This document shows positions 1 through 7,626 of a DNA stretch of 7,666 bases, in pieces. Below the pieces are notes generated by a model. That model did not search any database and was not told the origin of the DNA. It saw only the letters and a program-made list of their open reading frames with translations. Every line of letters starts with the position of its first letter. The first letter of the stretch is position 1. This stretch comes from Bacteroidales bacterium (GTDB lineage: Bacteria > Bacteroidota > Bacteroidia > Bacteroidales > P3), in assembly GCA_021443125.1 (NCBI GenBank), contig JABUUQ010000002.1:1213992-1221657 (forward strand), in the 5' to 3' direction. The translations under genes and the position numbers were made by a program.

Positions 1-674
1 CCTGTATTTGATGCTATTGCTGCATTAACTCCCACAAGTTCGCCATTGATATTTACCAACGCACCACCACTATTACCAGGGTTCATTGCAGCGTCTGTTT
101 GTATGAAAGAAGTCAAAGTGTTTGCATTGCTTTTTCCGTTTAATATGTCAAGATCGCGTGCTTTTGCTGAAACTATGCCTGCCGTTACGGTACTTGTAAG
201 GTTGAACGGGTTGCCGACAGCCAAAACCCATTCACCAACTTCCACAGCATCGGAATTACCATACACCAACGGAACAAGATTTTTCTCCTCTATCTTTAGA
301 ACTGCCAAATCTGTATAGGCGTCTGTTCCAATTACTGTGGCAACATATTCTCTTTTGTCGTTAAGGGTTATTGTTATGCTATCAGCATCTGCAACCACAT
401 GATTATTTGTTACAATATAGCCATCACTCGAAATTATCACGCCACTGCCAGAAGTTTTATAGGTACGCTGGCGAGGTTGAAAGCCAAAACCACCGAAAAA
501 GTCATTAAAAAAATCGTTATTGAAGAAATCGTCGTAATAGGATGACTGCTTATGTGCCTGGCATTGAATATAAACCACAGAATGTATGCTTTTTTTTGCT
601 GCTTCTCTGAAATCCTGAGCCCAAGCACCGAGAGTTAGAGAAAGTAATGTAATTGTTAAAAATAATTTTTTCAT
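1..674 (-). CDS. htrA: HtrA/DegP-family periplasmic serine protease, N-terminal part (runs off the left edge)
   Basis: Reading the minus strand from the ATG at 674-672 gives 224 codons without a stop, continuing past base 1. Residues 1-19 form a signal peptide (MKK, hydrophobic core, cleavage probably after AWA), so the enzyme is exported to the periplasm. The trypsin-like protease domain follows, with the full triad of the S1C family: His92 in TNNHVV, Asp122 in TDLAVLK and Ser202 in NPGNSGGAL. Residues 46-65 are a Phe/Asp/Asn-rich stretch in the place of the regulatory LA loop. Family members are usually about 450-500 residues with one or two PDZ domains after the protease; those would lie outside the window. 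The known role is degradation and chaperoning of misfolded envelope proteins. It is transcribed divergently from tamB. The start is supported by the signal peptide, and no Shine-Dalgarno is visible, as is usual in Bacteroidota. Family assignment is very secure; the choice among DegP, DegQ and DegS is not possible here, although the cleavable signal peptide argues against membrane-anchored DegS. Confidence 0.95.
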   Translation of the reverse strand, partial: MKKLFLTITLLSLTLGAWAQDFREAAKKSIHSVVYIQCQAHKQSSYYDDFFNNDFFNDFFGGFGFQPRQRTYKTSGSGVIISSDGYIVTNNHVVADADSITITLNDKREYVATVIGTDAYTDLAVLKIEEKNLVPLVYGNSDAVEVGEWVLAVGNPFNLTSTVTAGIVSAKARDLDILNGKSNANTLTSFIQTDAAMNPGNSGGALVNINGELVGVNAAIASNT

Positions 675-690
675 TTTCTATCGTTTTTTG

Positions 691-740
691 TGTTAAAATT
701 GAGTCAAACTATATTAAGAACGTAAGATTTGTTAAAATTG
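691..740. repeat. 11-bp direct repeat pair in the htrA/tamB divergent region
   Basis: TGTTAAAATTG occurs exactly at 691-701 and again at 730-740, 39 bases start to start. Within the 115-base region between the two divergent genes, one copy overlaps the candidate -33 of the htrA-like gene and the other lies near its expected transcription start. This arrangement would suit a regulator binding site, but the region is A+T-rich and chance cannot be excluded. No function is known to me. Confidence 0.4.
705..737 (-). promoter_or_regulatory. Weak candidate promoter for the htrA-like gene
   Basis: On the minus strand, TATAGTTTG (713-705) resembles the Bacteroidota -7 element TAnnTTTG but has one extra base between TA and TTTG. 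Twenty bases upstream is TTTT (737-734), a three-of-four match to the -33 TTTG. Transcription would start near base 700 and give a leader of about 25 bases, which is a sensible length. Neither box is a perfect match, so this is only a candidate. Confidence 0.3.
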
Positions 741-774
741 TATTTATCTCTCCCAATAATTGAAAAAAAAATCT

Positions 775-782
775 TATCTTTG
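775..782 (+). promoter_or_regulatory. Bacteroidota -7 promoter element for tamB
   Basis: TATCTTTG is an exact match to the -7 consensus TAnnTTTG, and the ten bases TATCTTTGCA recur upstream of the dipeptidyl-peptidase gene at 5400-5409. The expected -33 position (about 751-755) lacks TTTG; the nearest TTG, at 760-762, is only 12 bases upstream, too close for the usual spacing of about 19-21. Initiation a few bases after the element would fall at about 786-790, essentially on the ATG at 790, leaving little or no leader. Confidence 0.5.
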
Positions 783-789
783 CACACTA

Positions 790-3700
790 ATGACTAAGGA
801 ATCAAAAGAACATAAACCAAGTATTTGGAAAAAAATACTAAGAATCTCTGCTAAAACTTTGGCAGGTATTTTGATTTTTGTATATGTTCTTATTGCTTTA
901 CTTAATACAACAATCGTTCAATCTTTTACGGCGGCAAAGGTAGCAGACTTCTTTTCCAAGGAATGGCATACAAAATTTTCAATAGGTGCTTTGAACGTTT
1001 CCCCTTTTATTCATGCTGGCATAAAAGACATTTATCTTGAAACACAACAAGGAGACACTCTTCTTTCTGCTTCATATATTGAAGCCAATCTTTATAATCT
1101 CAAGGATTTCAGCCATATAATAGTAAAGAATGCTACAATAGAAGATATAGTATTCTATATGGATTTGACTGAACAAGGATTAAATTTCAGTTTTATTATA
1201 GATTATTTCAAGGGAGCACCGAAAGAAGATGATACAACAGCATCCAAACCTTTTACTTTGGAGGTAAAAGATATCAATCTCAAGAATACACATTATCGTC
1301 TTAGGAATCTAAAGTCAGATAACCCTATCGTAAAAGGAATGTTTGCCGCAAATTGCATAGAGGCTTTTGATGTGAATATGAAAGCCAAGGATTTCAGTTT
1401 CTGCAAAGGGGATATAAGTGTAAATATGTTGCATTTTGAAGCCAAGGAACGTTGTGGTGTTGATATAAAAGAACTTAGCGGTCTTATAAAAGTCTCTCCA
1501 AAAGGAATTAGTATTGACAAAGGAATTATGGAAACAGCTTCTTCTCGTCTGGATTGGGATGTTTCCATGACAACTACCTCTTATCACACCTATTCTTCTT
1601 TTATTGATTCTGTATTCTGCAAACTTAACATCAGAAAAGGCTCTTATGCTGGTTTGCAAGACGCTTGTCATTGGACACAAAGGGTTGTTGATGCAACACA
1701 ACGCGTCTATCTTGCCACAAACCTTGAAGGCACTCTCAATAATTTGATAATAAAAAATCTGAATGTAAAGACAAACGAAACAAATGTACAGACCTATGGC
1801 GCTATAACAGGATTGCCTAATATAGACAACACCACTTTCAACCTTGTATTGCAAGATATTTCAACGTCTTACGAAGATTATCTTTCTCAAAAACTTGGAA
1901 CAATGGTTCCAGAGTTGAATCTACCAGATATGATAAGTCGTTTGGGCAATGTAAACATAAAAGGTAATTTTGATGGTAGTATAAAAGATTTCATTACCGA
2001 CCTTCAGATTTCTACAGATTTGGGAACGATGAATCTAAACGCCGAAGCAATTTCTTATAAGCAAGGTTTGACAAAATATAACGCCGGAATAATCAGCCCA
2101 GGCTTTGATGTAGGAAAATTATTGAACAACAATATTTTAGGACACACCACTCTTGTTGCTGATGCTGAACTTTCGATGGGCGATATCGCAAATATGACTG
2201 GCAAACTGAAGGCAAGGATGAACGATGTCTATTTTAAGGGTAATTCCTATGATGATGTACAACTTGAAGGCGATATAAACGGCTACGATATCAATGCCGA
2301 CATTGTTCTTAATGACGAATATGCTAACCTTATTGCCGATTGCAAACTCAATTACAATGGTTCTCCAAGCATAAAACTCAATGCAGATATGGCGAAAGTG
2401 GATTTGCATAAAATGAATCTCTTCTCATTTTCAGATACTTCCGCAATTATCACTGCAACTCTTGATGCTGACGTGCAAAGTTTGAATATTGATAGTCTGA
2501 ATGGCAATTTATATTTGAAAAACCTTAATGTAAAAACTGAGACTCAAGATATTAACATCAACAATATCAGTTTGATAATGGTGAATGACTCTTGCGAAAA
2601 CACCATAAGCCTTTCCTCTGATATTATCGATGCAGATTTTACCGGCAAATATACGATTAACACCATTACAGAGGATATAAAACATTTGTTAAACAACTAT
2701 ATTCCAGATTTTTCAAATCTTTACTCTGACAGCACAACTACAACAAAACAAATATCTCAAACTAACGATTCTCTTTCAAGCATTTATACAACCCAATCTG
2801 ATTTGCAATTCAGTTCAACGATAAAAGACATAAGCCTTTTGAAGACTTTGTTCAATCTTGATATGAAAATGAAGAAGCAAATTGACATACAAGGACATAT
2901 AAATCAGGAAAATTTATTGTTCTGCAAAATAGATATTCCGGAATTTGCATACACTCAGCAGCAAATAGAAAATGCTAACGTTCAAATAAAAACAGTGGAA
3001 GACAGGCTTGACATTGATGTTGCGACGAAGAAGTTTACACTTTCTCCAACCCAAGCTTTCAAAGATATTGCCGTTGCTATAGAAGTGGATTCTTCGGAAT
3101 GCAAACTTTTGTTGCGTGGTTGCGATGCAGAAGATGACTCCACAAATGCAAGAGTACAGTTTTCATCATATTTTACCGATAAAGGTTTGCAGGGAAACTT
3201 TACAGATACGTACCTTAACATACAAGGCGAAAGAATTTTCTTTAATGACAATCATATTATAGGTATTGCCAACAAGAATATCTCTTTGATGAATTTTGAA
3301 ATCTTGGCCAAAGACAGCAAAATAACACTCGATGGCTTGGTTTCAAAAGAAGGCAAACTTAATTGCAGTTTTGACAATGTGGACCTTTCTTTGATAAATC
3401 CGTTTCTTGAGTCTATGGATTTGAAACTGCAAGGAACAATAAACAAAGATGTGGAAGTATCAAATATATTGGACAATCTCACCTTTACATCCAACCTTGA
3501 AGCCAACGATATTGCAATAAACAACGTTGAACTTGGCAAAGCATGGCTTAGTGTCGATAATAGTTTGTCTCCTGACATACTTAACACTCACATTCGTTTC
3601 CTTTACAAAACCAACAACAAGACTTACCTGCCTTTGCAAATAGTTGGCACAATTGCTCCAAAAGATGAACAAAACCAAATGGACTTAACAATAAATATGA

Positions 3701-5298
3701 GCAAGTTCGAACTTGCCGTAATAAAGAGTTTCATATCTTCTTTTGCATCTGATGTTGAAGGTTCTTTATCTTGCGAAAACCTTACAGTAAAAGGACCATT
3801 TACTTCTCCTGAAATTCATGGTGTTATCAAGCCAAACAATGCTGCAATGCGTATAAACATGCTTAATACAAAGTATTGGTTCAACGATGATATCAAAATC
3901 AGCAACAATAAAATTGCTTTCAATGATTTCAAACTCAAAGACGCACAAGGAAACAAGATTTACATAAACGGAGATGTTGCTCACAACAATTTTACAAGCT
4001 TTGACATTGACTTAAGTGTTATTGCCGACAAAATAAAAATACTCGACACCAAAGCAGAAAGCGGACAAATGTATTATGGCACTGCTTATGCTTCAGCAAA
4101 TATGCAAATTCTTGGCGATTCATCCATGATTAGCATTACAGGTTCTGCAAAGACAGAGCCAGGCACCTCTCTAACTGTTCCGGTTTCAAGTAAAGCATCT
4201 GCAGAAGAGCATAGTTATATTTCATTTGTGTCTGCACAAACAGACAATCAGGATGATTCTCTTTTGGCAAGCCAGAACAACAACAGCAAATCCCTTGACT
4301 ACAACATAGCAATAGATTTGAATGTAAATCCTAACGCAAAACTATATATTCCTATGGACTTCACTCAACTCAAAGGCGATTTGGCAGCAGCGGGAAATGG
4401 AGATTTGCGTTTGGAAATAGATAGCAAAGGCAAATTTTCTATGGTTGGAACTGTTGCCATAGACAATGGAAACTTCAAATTCAACATTATGGATGTTATG
4501 GAGAAGTCTTTTGTTCTTCAACAAGGTGGAACTCTTACTTGGGACGGAGAACCTGCAGGGGGAACAATGGATGTTACTGCCATATACAAAACAAAAACTT
4601 CTCTTGCCTCATTACTTGGTGCATCTTATTCTCGTCCTGTCGATGTGGAAAGCATTATTCATCTCACTGGCGTGATGACAAACCCTCAACCTTCGTTCGA
4701 CATTCAGCTTCCTAACACCGACGAACAAACATCAGAACAAGTATTTATGCAAATAGATAAATCAGACGAAAAAGTTATGCTCGAACAAACTGCTTCAATA
4801 CTTCTTACGAATCAATTCTACTATTCTCAAGGCGGTTACGAAACAACAGCATTGCAATCTGGCGTAACTTCTTCGGTTATGGGCGTTGCATTTTCTCAAC
4901 TTAGTGGTATGATTACCAATATGGTAAAAATAGTTGATGTTGGTTTGAACTACACCAGCGGTAGCGAAGCAATAACCGATCAAGTGGATGTAAATTTGAG
5001 CAAAAGTTTTGGAAAGTGGGAAATTTCAGTCAATTCAACCTTTGGAGGCGATGACCAAACCTATACAACATCCAACGCATCAAACATAATAGGCGATTTG
5101 TCTGCAAAATACAAATATACAGACAACCTTAGGTTTGAAGTATTCAGACATTCCAACGCAAACGACTTTACAAAATACAATATCTCGCCTTATACACAAG
5201 GAGCGAAAGTCGTTTACAAAAAAGAATACGACTCTGTAAAAGACATATTTGTCAAGAAGAAAAAGAAGATGAAAAAACAAGGCGATTCCACAAAATAA
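790..5298 (+). CDS. tamB: TamB-like translocation and assembly module protein (DUF490), 1502 aa
   Basis: This is a very large envelope protein of the TamB/AsmA-like group, which are inner-membrane-anchored, beta-rich proteins spanning the periplasm. In Proteobacteria TamB works with the Omp85 protein TamA in outer-membrane protein assembly, and relatives are implicated in phospholipid transport. Residues 1-18 are basic, and about 19-39 form one transmembrane helix ending in ALLN, followed by the usual TamB start. The long middle is repetitive beta-strand-like sequence with polar Ser/Thr/Asn-rich linkers at about 646-671 and 1134-1167. The conserved C-terminal TamB domain starts near 1168; its core, about 1225-1255, contains DNGNFKF and LTWDGEP. 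The protein ends in a Lys-rich tail after a segment containing SPYTQGAKVVYKKE, as is typical of Bacteroidota homologues. Length is normal for the phylum (roughly 1450-1700). The ATG at 790 is preferred over an in-frame TTG at 760 because a -7 promoter element lies between them and the next in-frame ATG is beyond the membrane helix. No tamA partner is in view. Confidence 0.93.
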   Translation: MTKESKEHKPSIWKKILRISAKTLAGILIFVYVLIALLNTTIVQSFTAAKVADFFSKEWHTKFSIGALNVSPFIHAGIKDIYLETQQGDTLLSASYIEANLYNLKDFSHIIVKNATIEDIVFYMDLTEQGLNFSFIIDYFKGAPKEDDTTASKPFTLEVKDINLKNTHYRLRNLKSDNPIVKGMFAANCIEAFDVNMKAKDFSFCKGDISVNMLHFEAKERCGVDIKELSGLIKVSPKGISIDKGIMETASSRLDWDVSMTTTSYHTYSSFIDSVFCKLNIRKGSYAGLQDACHWTQRVVDATQRVYLATNLEGTLNNLIIKNLNVKTNETNVQTYGAITGLPNIDNTTFNLVLQDISTSYEDYLSQKLGTMVPELNLPDMISRLGNVNIKGNFDGSIKDFITDLQISTDLGTMNLNAEAISYKQGLTKYNAGIISPGFDVGKLLNNNILGHTTLVADAELSMGDIANMTGKLKARMNDVYFKGNSYDDVQLEGDINGYDINADIVLNDEYANLIADCKLNYNGSPSIKLNADMAKVDLHKMNLFSFSDTSAIITATLDADVQSLNIDSLNGNLYLKNLNVKTETQDININNISLIMVNDSCENTISLSSDIIDADFTGKYTINTITEDIKHLLNNYIPDFSNLYSDSTTTTKQISQTNDSLSSIYTTQSDLQFSSTIKDISLLKTLFNLDMKMKKQIDIQGHINQENLLFCKIDIPEFAYTQQQIENANVQIKTVEDRLDIDVATKKFTLSPTQAFKDIAVAIEVDSSECKLLLRGCDAEDDSTNARVQFSSYFTDKGLQGNFTDTYLNIQGERIFFNDNHIIGIANKNISLMNFEILAKDSKITLDGLVSKEGKLNCSFDNVDLSLINPFLESMDLKLQGTINKDVEVSNILDNLTFTSNLEANDIAINNVELGKAWLSVDNSLSPDILNTHIRFLYKTNNKTYLPLQIVGTIAPKDEQNQMDLTINMSKFELAVIKSFISSFASDVEGSLSCENLTVKGPFTSPEIHGVIKPNNAAMRINMLNTKYWFNDDIKISNNKIAFNDFKLKDAQGNKIYINGDVAHNNFTSFDIDLSVIADKIKILDTKAESGQMYYGTAYASANMQILGDSSMISITGSAKTEPGTSLTVPVSSKASAEEHSYISFVSAQTDNQDDSLLASQNNNSKSLDYNIAIDLNVNPNAKLYIPMDFTQLKGDLAAAGNGDLRLEIDSKGKFSMVGTVAIDNGNFKFNIMDVMEKSFVLQQGGTLTWDGEPAGGTMDVTAIYKTKTSLASLLGASYSRPVDVESIIHLTGVMTNPQPSFDIQLPNTDEQTSEQVFMQIDKSDEKVMLEQTASILLTNQFYYSQGGYETTALQSGVTSSVMGVAFSQLSGMITNMVKIVDVGLNYTSGSEAITDQVDVNLSKSFGKWEISVNSTFGGDDQTYTTSNASNIIGDLSAKYKYTDNLRFEVFRHSNANDFTKYNISPYTQGAKVVYKKEYDSVKDIFVKKKKKMKKQGDSTK

Positions 5299-5324
5299 AA
5301 CAAAGGAATAATTTTCTGAAACGC

Positions 5325-5357
5325 CGTTTTAATTTTTTCTTTCTTCGTTTTAATTTT
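5325..5357. repeat. 12-bp direct repeat pair spaced two helical turns apart, upstream of dpp7
   Basis: CGTTTTAATTTT occurs exactly at 5325-5336 and 5346-5357, 21 bases start to start, so both copies face the same side of the helix. The second copy ends 18 bases before the -33 box of the dpp7 promoter, a position suited to an activator or to A+T-rich contacts with RNA polymerase. The 171 bases between tamB and dpp7 otherwise hold only that promoter and the leader. Function is inferred from position alone. Confidence 0.45.
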
Positions 5358-5375
5358 CGCTTACAAGACAAAAAT

Positions 5376-5407
5376 TTTGCTTTACATTATTTTTTTGACT
5401 ATCTTTG
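5376..5407 (+). promoter_or_regulatory. Bacteroidota primary-sigma promoter for dpp7
   Basis: TTTG at 5376-5379 (-33) is followed after 20 bases by TATCTTTG at 5400-5407 (-7), a full match to the TTTG-N19-21-TAnnTTTG pattern of Bacteroidota housekeeping promoters. Transcription should begin near 5411-5414, giving a leader of about 56-59 bases before the ATG at 5470. The -33 box sits in an odd-centred palindrome, CAAAAATTTTG (5369-5379), which may or may not matter. The leader shows no Shine-Dalgarno but is A-rich just before the ATG, as is usual in this phylum. Confidence 0.7.
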
Positions 5408-5469
5408 CAACTACATTTTATTGAATTTAGAATAACAATCGTATTATTAACCAAATAAATCAACACAAC

Positions 5470-7626
5470 ATGAAAAAACTAACACTTGTTATCCTTGCAA
5501 TAACTCTTGCTTTTGGTCCTGGGGTAAAAGCCGACGAAGGCATGTGGTTATTGATGTTTTTAGACCAACAGACATACAAGGATATGAAATCAAAAGGTCT
5601 TAAACTAAGTTCTAAACAAATCTACGACATTAACAAAGCAAGTTTGAAAGACGCCATTATACAATTTGGCAGAGGATGTACTGGTGAAATTGTTTCAGAT
5701 CAAGGTCTTATCCTTACAAATCACCATTGCGGTTATTCTTATATACAATCTCACTCAACAGTTGAGAATGATTATTTGAGCAATGGCTTTTGGGCTTATA
5801 GCAAAGCTGAAGAACTTCCAAATCCTGGCCTTACTGCAAAATTCTTTGTAAGAATGGAAGACGTTACAGACCAAGTTCTTCAAGGAGTTTTTGACAATAC
5901 ATCAGAAAGCGAGCGTTTGGAGATAGTAAGAAAGAATTCTCGCAAAGTTGTTGAGAATGCTACAAAGGGCACAACCTATAATGCAGAAGTAGCAACAATG
6001 TTCAACGGCAACCAATACATATTGTTTGTTTACGAAATATACAAGGATGTTCGTTTAGTGGGTGCTCCTCCTTCTTCTATAGGAAAATTCGGTGCTGATA
6101 CAGATAACTGGATGTGGCCAAGACACACTGGCGACTTTTCTGTGTTCAGAGTTTATACCGATAAGAACGGAAAACCTGCAGAATACTCAAAAGACAACAT
6201 TCCTATGAAGCCAAAACACTATCTTCCAATATCTTTGAAAGGTGTAAAGAATAATGATTTCGCTATGATAATCGGATATCCTGGCACAACAGACCGTTTC
6301 CTTCCTTCTGCCGGAGTAAAACAAGCTATAGACATATACAATCCATCTGTAGTTACAGCTCGTACCGCTCTACGCAATGTTATGGACGCAGATATGAAGG
6401 CAGACCCTAAGGTAAGAATACAATATGCTGCCAAATTCGCTTCTCTATCTAATTATTGGAAGTTCTACATTGGTCAGACTCAATGTTTGAAACATTTGAA
6501 TGTGCATGGAACAAAACAAGACCTTGAAAAGAAACTGGCAAACTGGATAAAAGAAGACAAAACAGGCAAAAGAAACGAATTGTATGGCACTGCATTGGAA
6601 GATATAGACAATTACTATAGCAAAGCTGGCGAATACGATTATTTGAGAGTATATACAAACGAGGCAATCCTTCGTGGCGCATCTATTTTCTCTATTTCAA
6701 TGAGAATGGAAGCACTTGAAACGGCTTTGGAAAAGAAAGACGACAGCAAAGTTGAGGCTATATGCAAAGATATGAAGAACTACATAGAAGGAGTCTTCAA
6801 AGACTACAACGAATTGACCGAGGAAAAACTTATGGCTGCAGGTCTTGATGTTTATTTCCGCAATGTGCCTATGACACAGCAAAGTTCAGCCTTCCTTTCT
6901 TATGCTTTCAAATATGGTTACGACTTCAAACAAATTGCAAGCGACATTTTCAAAACATCTCACTTTGTTACAAAAGAAAAAGTTTTGAAAGTATTGGATT
7001 CAAAAGACATTTCAATCATTTCAAACGACCCTGCATATATTCTTACAAAGCAAATCCTTGATAACTATCGTGAAAAAATGAGTTCAATTCAAGATCAGAG
7101 AGAACAACTTTCAAGAGCTAACCGTTTGTTTGTCAAAGGTATAATGGAGATGGAGAAAAACAACAAACACTTTGCTCCTAATGCCAACTCAACAATACGC
7201 TACACTTACGGACAAGTAAAGAATTACTCTCCAAAAGACGGTATGACTTATAACTACTACACTACTCTCGACGGCGTTATGGACAAGGAAGACAACTCTT
7301 CTTGGGAATTCACAGTGCCAGCAAAACTTCGTCATTTGTATGAAACAAAGGACTACGGACAATATGCTCAAGACGGCACAGTTCCCGTTGCTTTCCTTTC
7401 AAATCTTGATATAACTGGCGGAAATTCTGGTTCTCCAACATTGAATGCCAAAGGAGAATTGATAGGTATTGCTTTCGACGGCAACTGGGAGGCAATGAGT
7501 GGCAACATAGCTTTCAACCCTGATTTACAAAGATGTATCTCTGTGGATATTCGCTATGTTCTATTCATTATAGACAAGTTTGCAGGTGCAACAAACCTTA
7601 TTCAAGAAATGAAAATAGTAAAATAA
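5470..7626 (+). CDS. dpp7: Exported S46-family dipeptidyl-peptidase, DPP7 type, 718 aa
   Basis: A complete exopeptidase that removes dipeptides from the N-terminus of oligopeptides in the periplasm. Residues 1-21 are a signal peptide (cleavage probably after VKA, leaving DEGMWL, the usual mature start). The catalytic triad is complete: His86 in TNHHCG, Asp222 in RHTGDFS and Ser653 in GGNSGSP. Residues aligned with those that hold the substrate amino group in solved S46 structures are present: Asn213, Trp214, Asn328 and Asp670. GYPGTTDRF at 269-277 is a family motif, and the helical domain lies roughly at 280-570 between the two parts of the chymotrypsin-like fold. Eighteen residues after the catalytic Ser is Gly671 (AFDGNWE). 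DPP7 enzymes have Gly here and cleave after hydrophobic residues, while DPP11 enzymes have Arg and cleave after Asp/Glu, so this is DPP7 type. Length matches the family (about 700-720). It follows tamB by 171 bases and has its own promoter. Such enzymes feed amino acids to peptide-using Bacteroidota. Confidence 0.95.
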   Translation: MKKLTLVILAITLAFGPGVKADEGMWLLMFLDQQTYKDMKSKGLKLSSKQIYDINKASLKDAIIQFGRGCTGEIVSDQGLILTNHHCGYSYIQSHSTVENDYLSNGFWAYSKAEELPNPGLTAKFFVRMEDVTDQVLQGVFDNTSESERLEIVRKNSRKVVENATKGTTYNAEVATMFNGNQYILFVYEIYKDVRLVGAPPSSIGKFGADTDNWMWPRHTGDFSVFRVYTDKNGKPAEYSKDNIPMKPKHYLPISLKGVKNNDFAMIIGYPGTTDRFLPSAGVKQAIDIYNPSVVTARTALRNVMDADMKADPKVRIQYAAKFASLSNYWKFYIGQTQCLKHLNVHGTKQDLEKKLANWIKEDKTGKRNELYGTALEDIDNYYSKAGEYDYLRVYTNEAILRGASIFSISMRMEALETALEKKDDSKVEAICKDMKNYIEGVFKDYNELTEEKLMAAGLDVYFRNVPMTQQSSAFLSYAFKYGYDFKQIASDIFKTSHFVTKEKVLKVLDSKDISIISNDPAYILTKQILDNYREKMSSIQDQREQLSRANRLFVKGIMEMEKNNKHFAPNANSTIRYTYGQVKNYSPKDGMTYNYYTTLDGVMDKEDNSSWEFTVPAKLRHLYETKDYGQYAQDGTVPVAFLSNLDITGGNSGSPTLNAKGELIGIAFDGNWEAMSGNIAFNPDLQRCISVDIRYVLFIIDKFAGATNLIQEMKIVK

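Noticed and set aside
46..318. Plus-strand 90-codon reading frame
   Set aside because: It lies antisense to the htrA-like gene, whose minus-strand reading has a signal peptide and all three catalytic motifs; this frame has no recognisable features.
437..628. Minus-strand 63-codon reading frame
   Set aside because: It is another frame of the same strand as the htrA-like gene and overlaps its signal peptide and LA-loop codons; a shadow.
760..789. N-terminal ten-codon extension of tamB from TTG 760
   Set aside because: A perfect -7 promoter element falls inside it, the start codon is rare, and the ATG at 790 gives a normal basic N-terminus before the membrane helix.
1315..1854. Minus-strand 179-codon open frame inside tamB
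   Set aside because: It is antisense to a continuous tamB coding frame, Cys/Phe/Ile-rich with no motif or promoter; length alone is not support.
4466..4675. Plus-strand 69-codon frame within tamB
   Set aside because: It overlaps the conserved TamB C-terminal core in another frame; a shadow.
5318..5338. Possible intrinsic terminator after tamB (AAAC-GCC-GTTT followed by a T run)
   Set aside because: The stem is only four pairs with a single G-C pair plus one wobble; too weak to call, although the T run is real.
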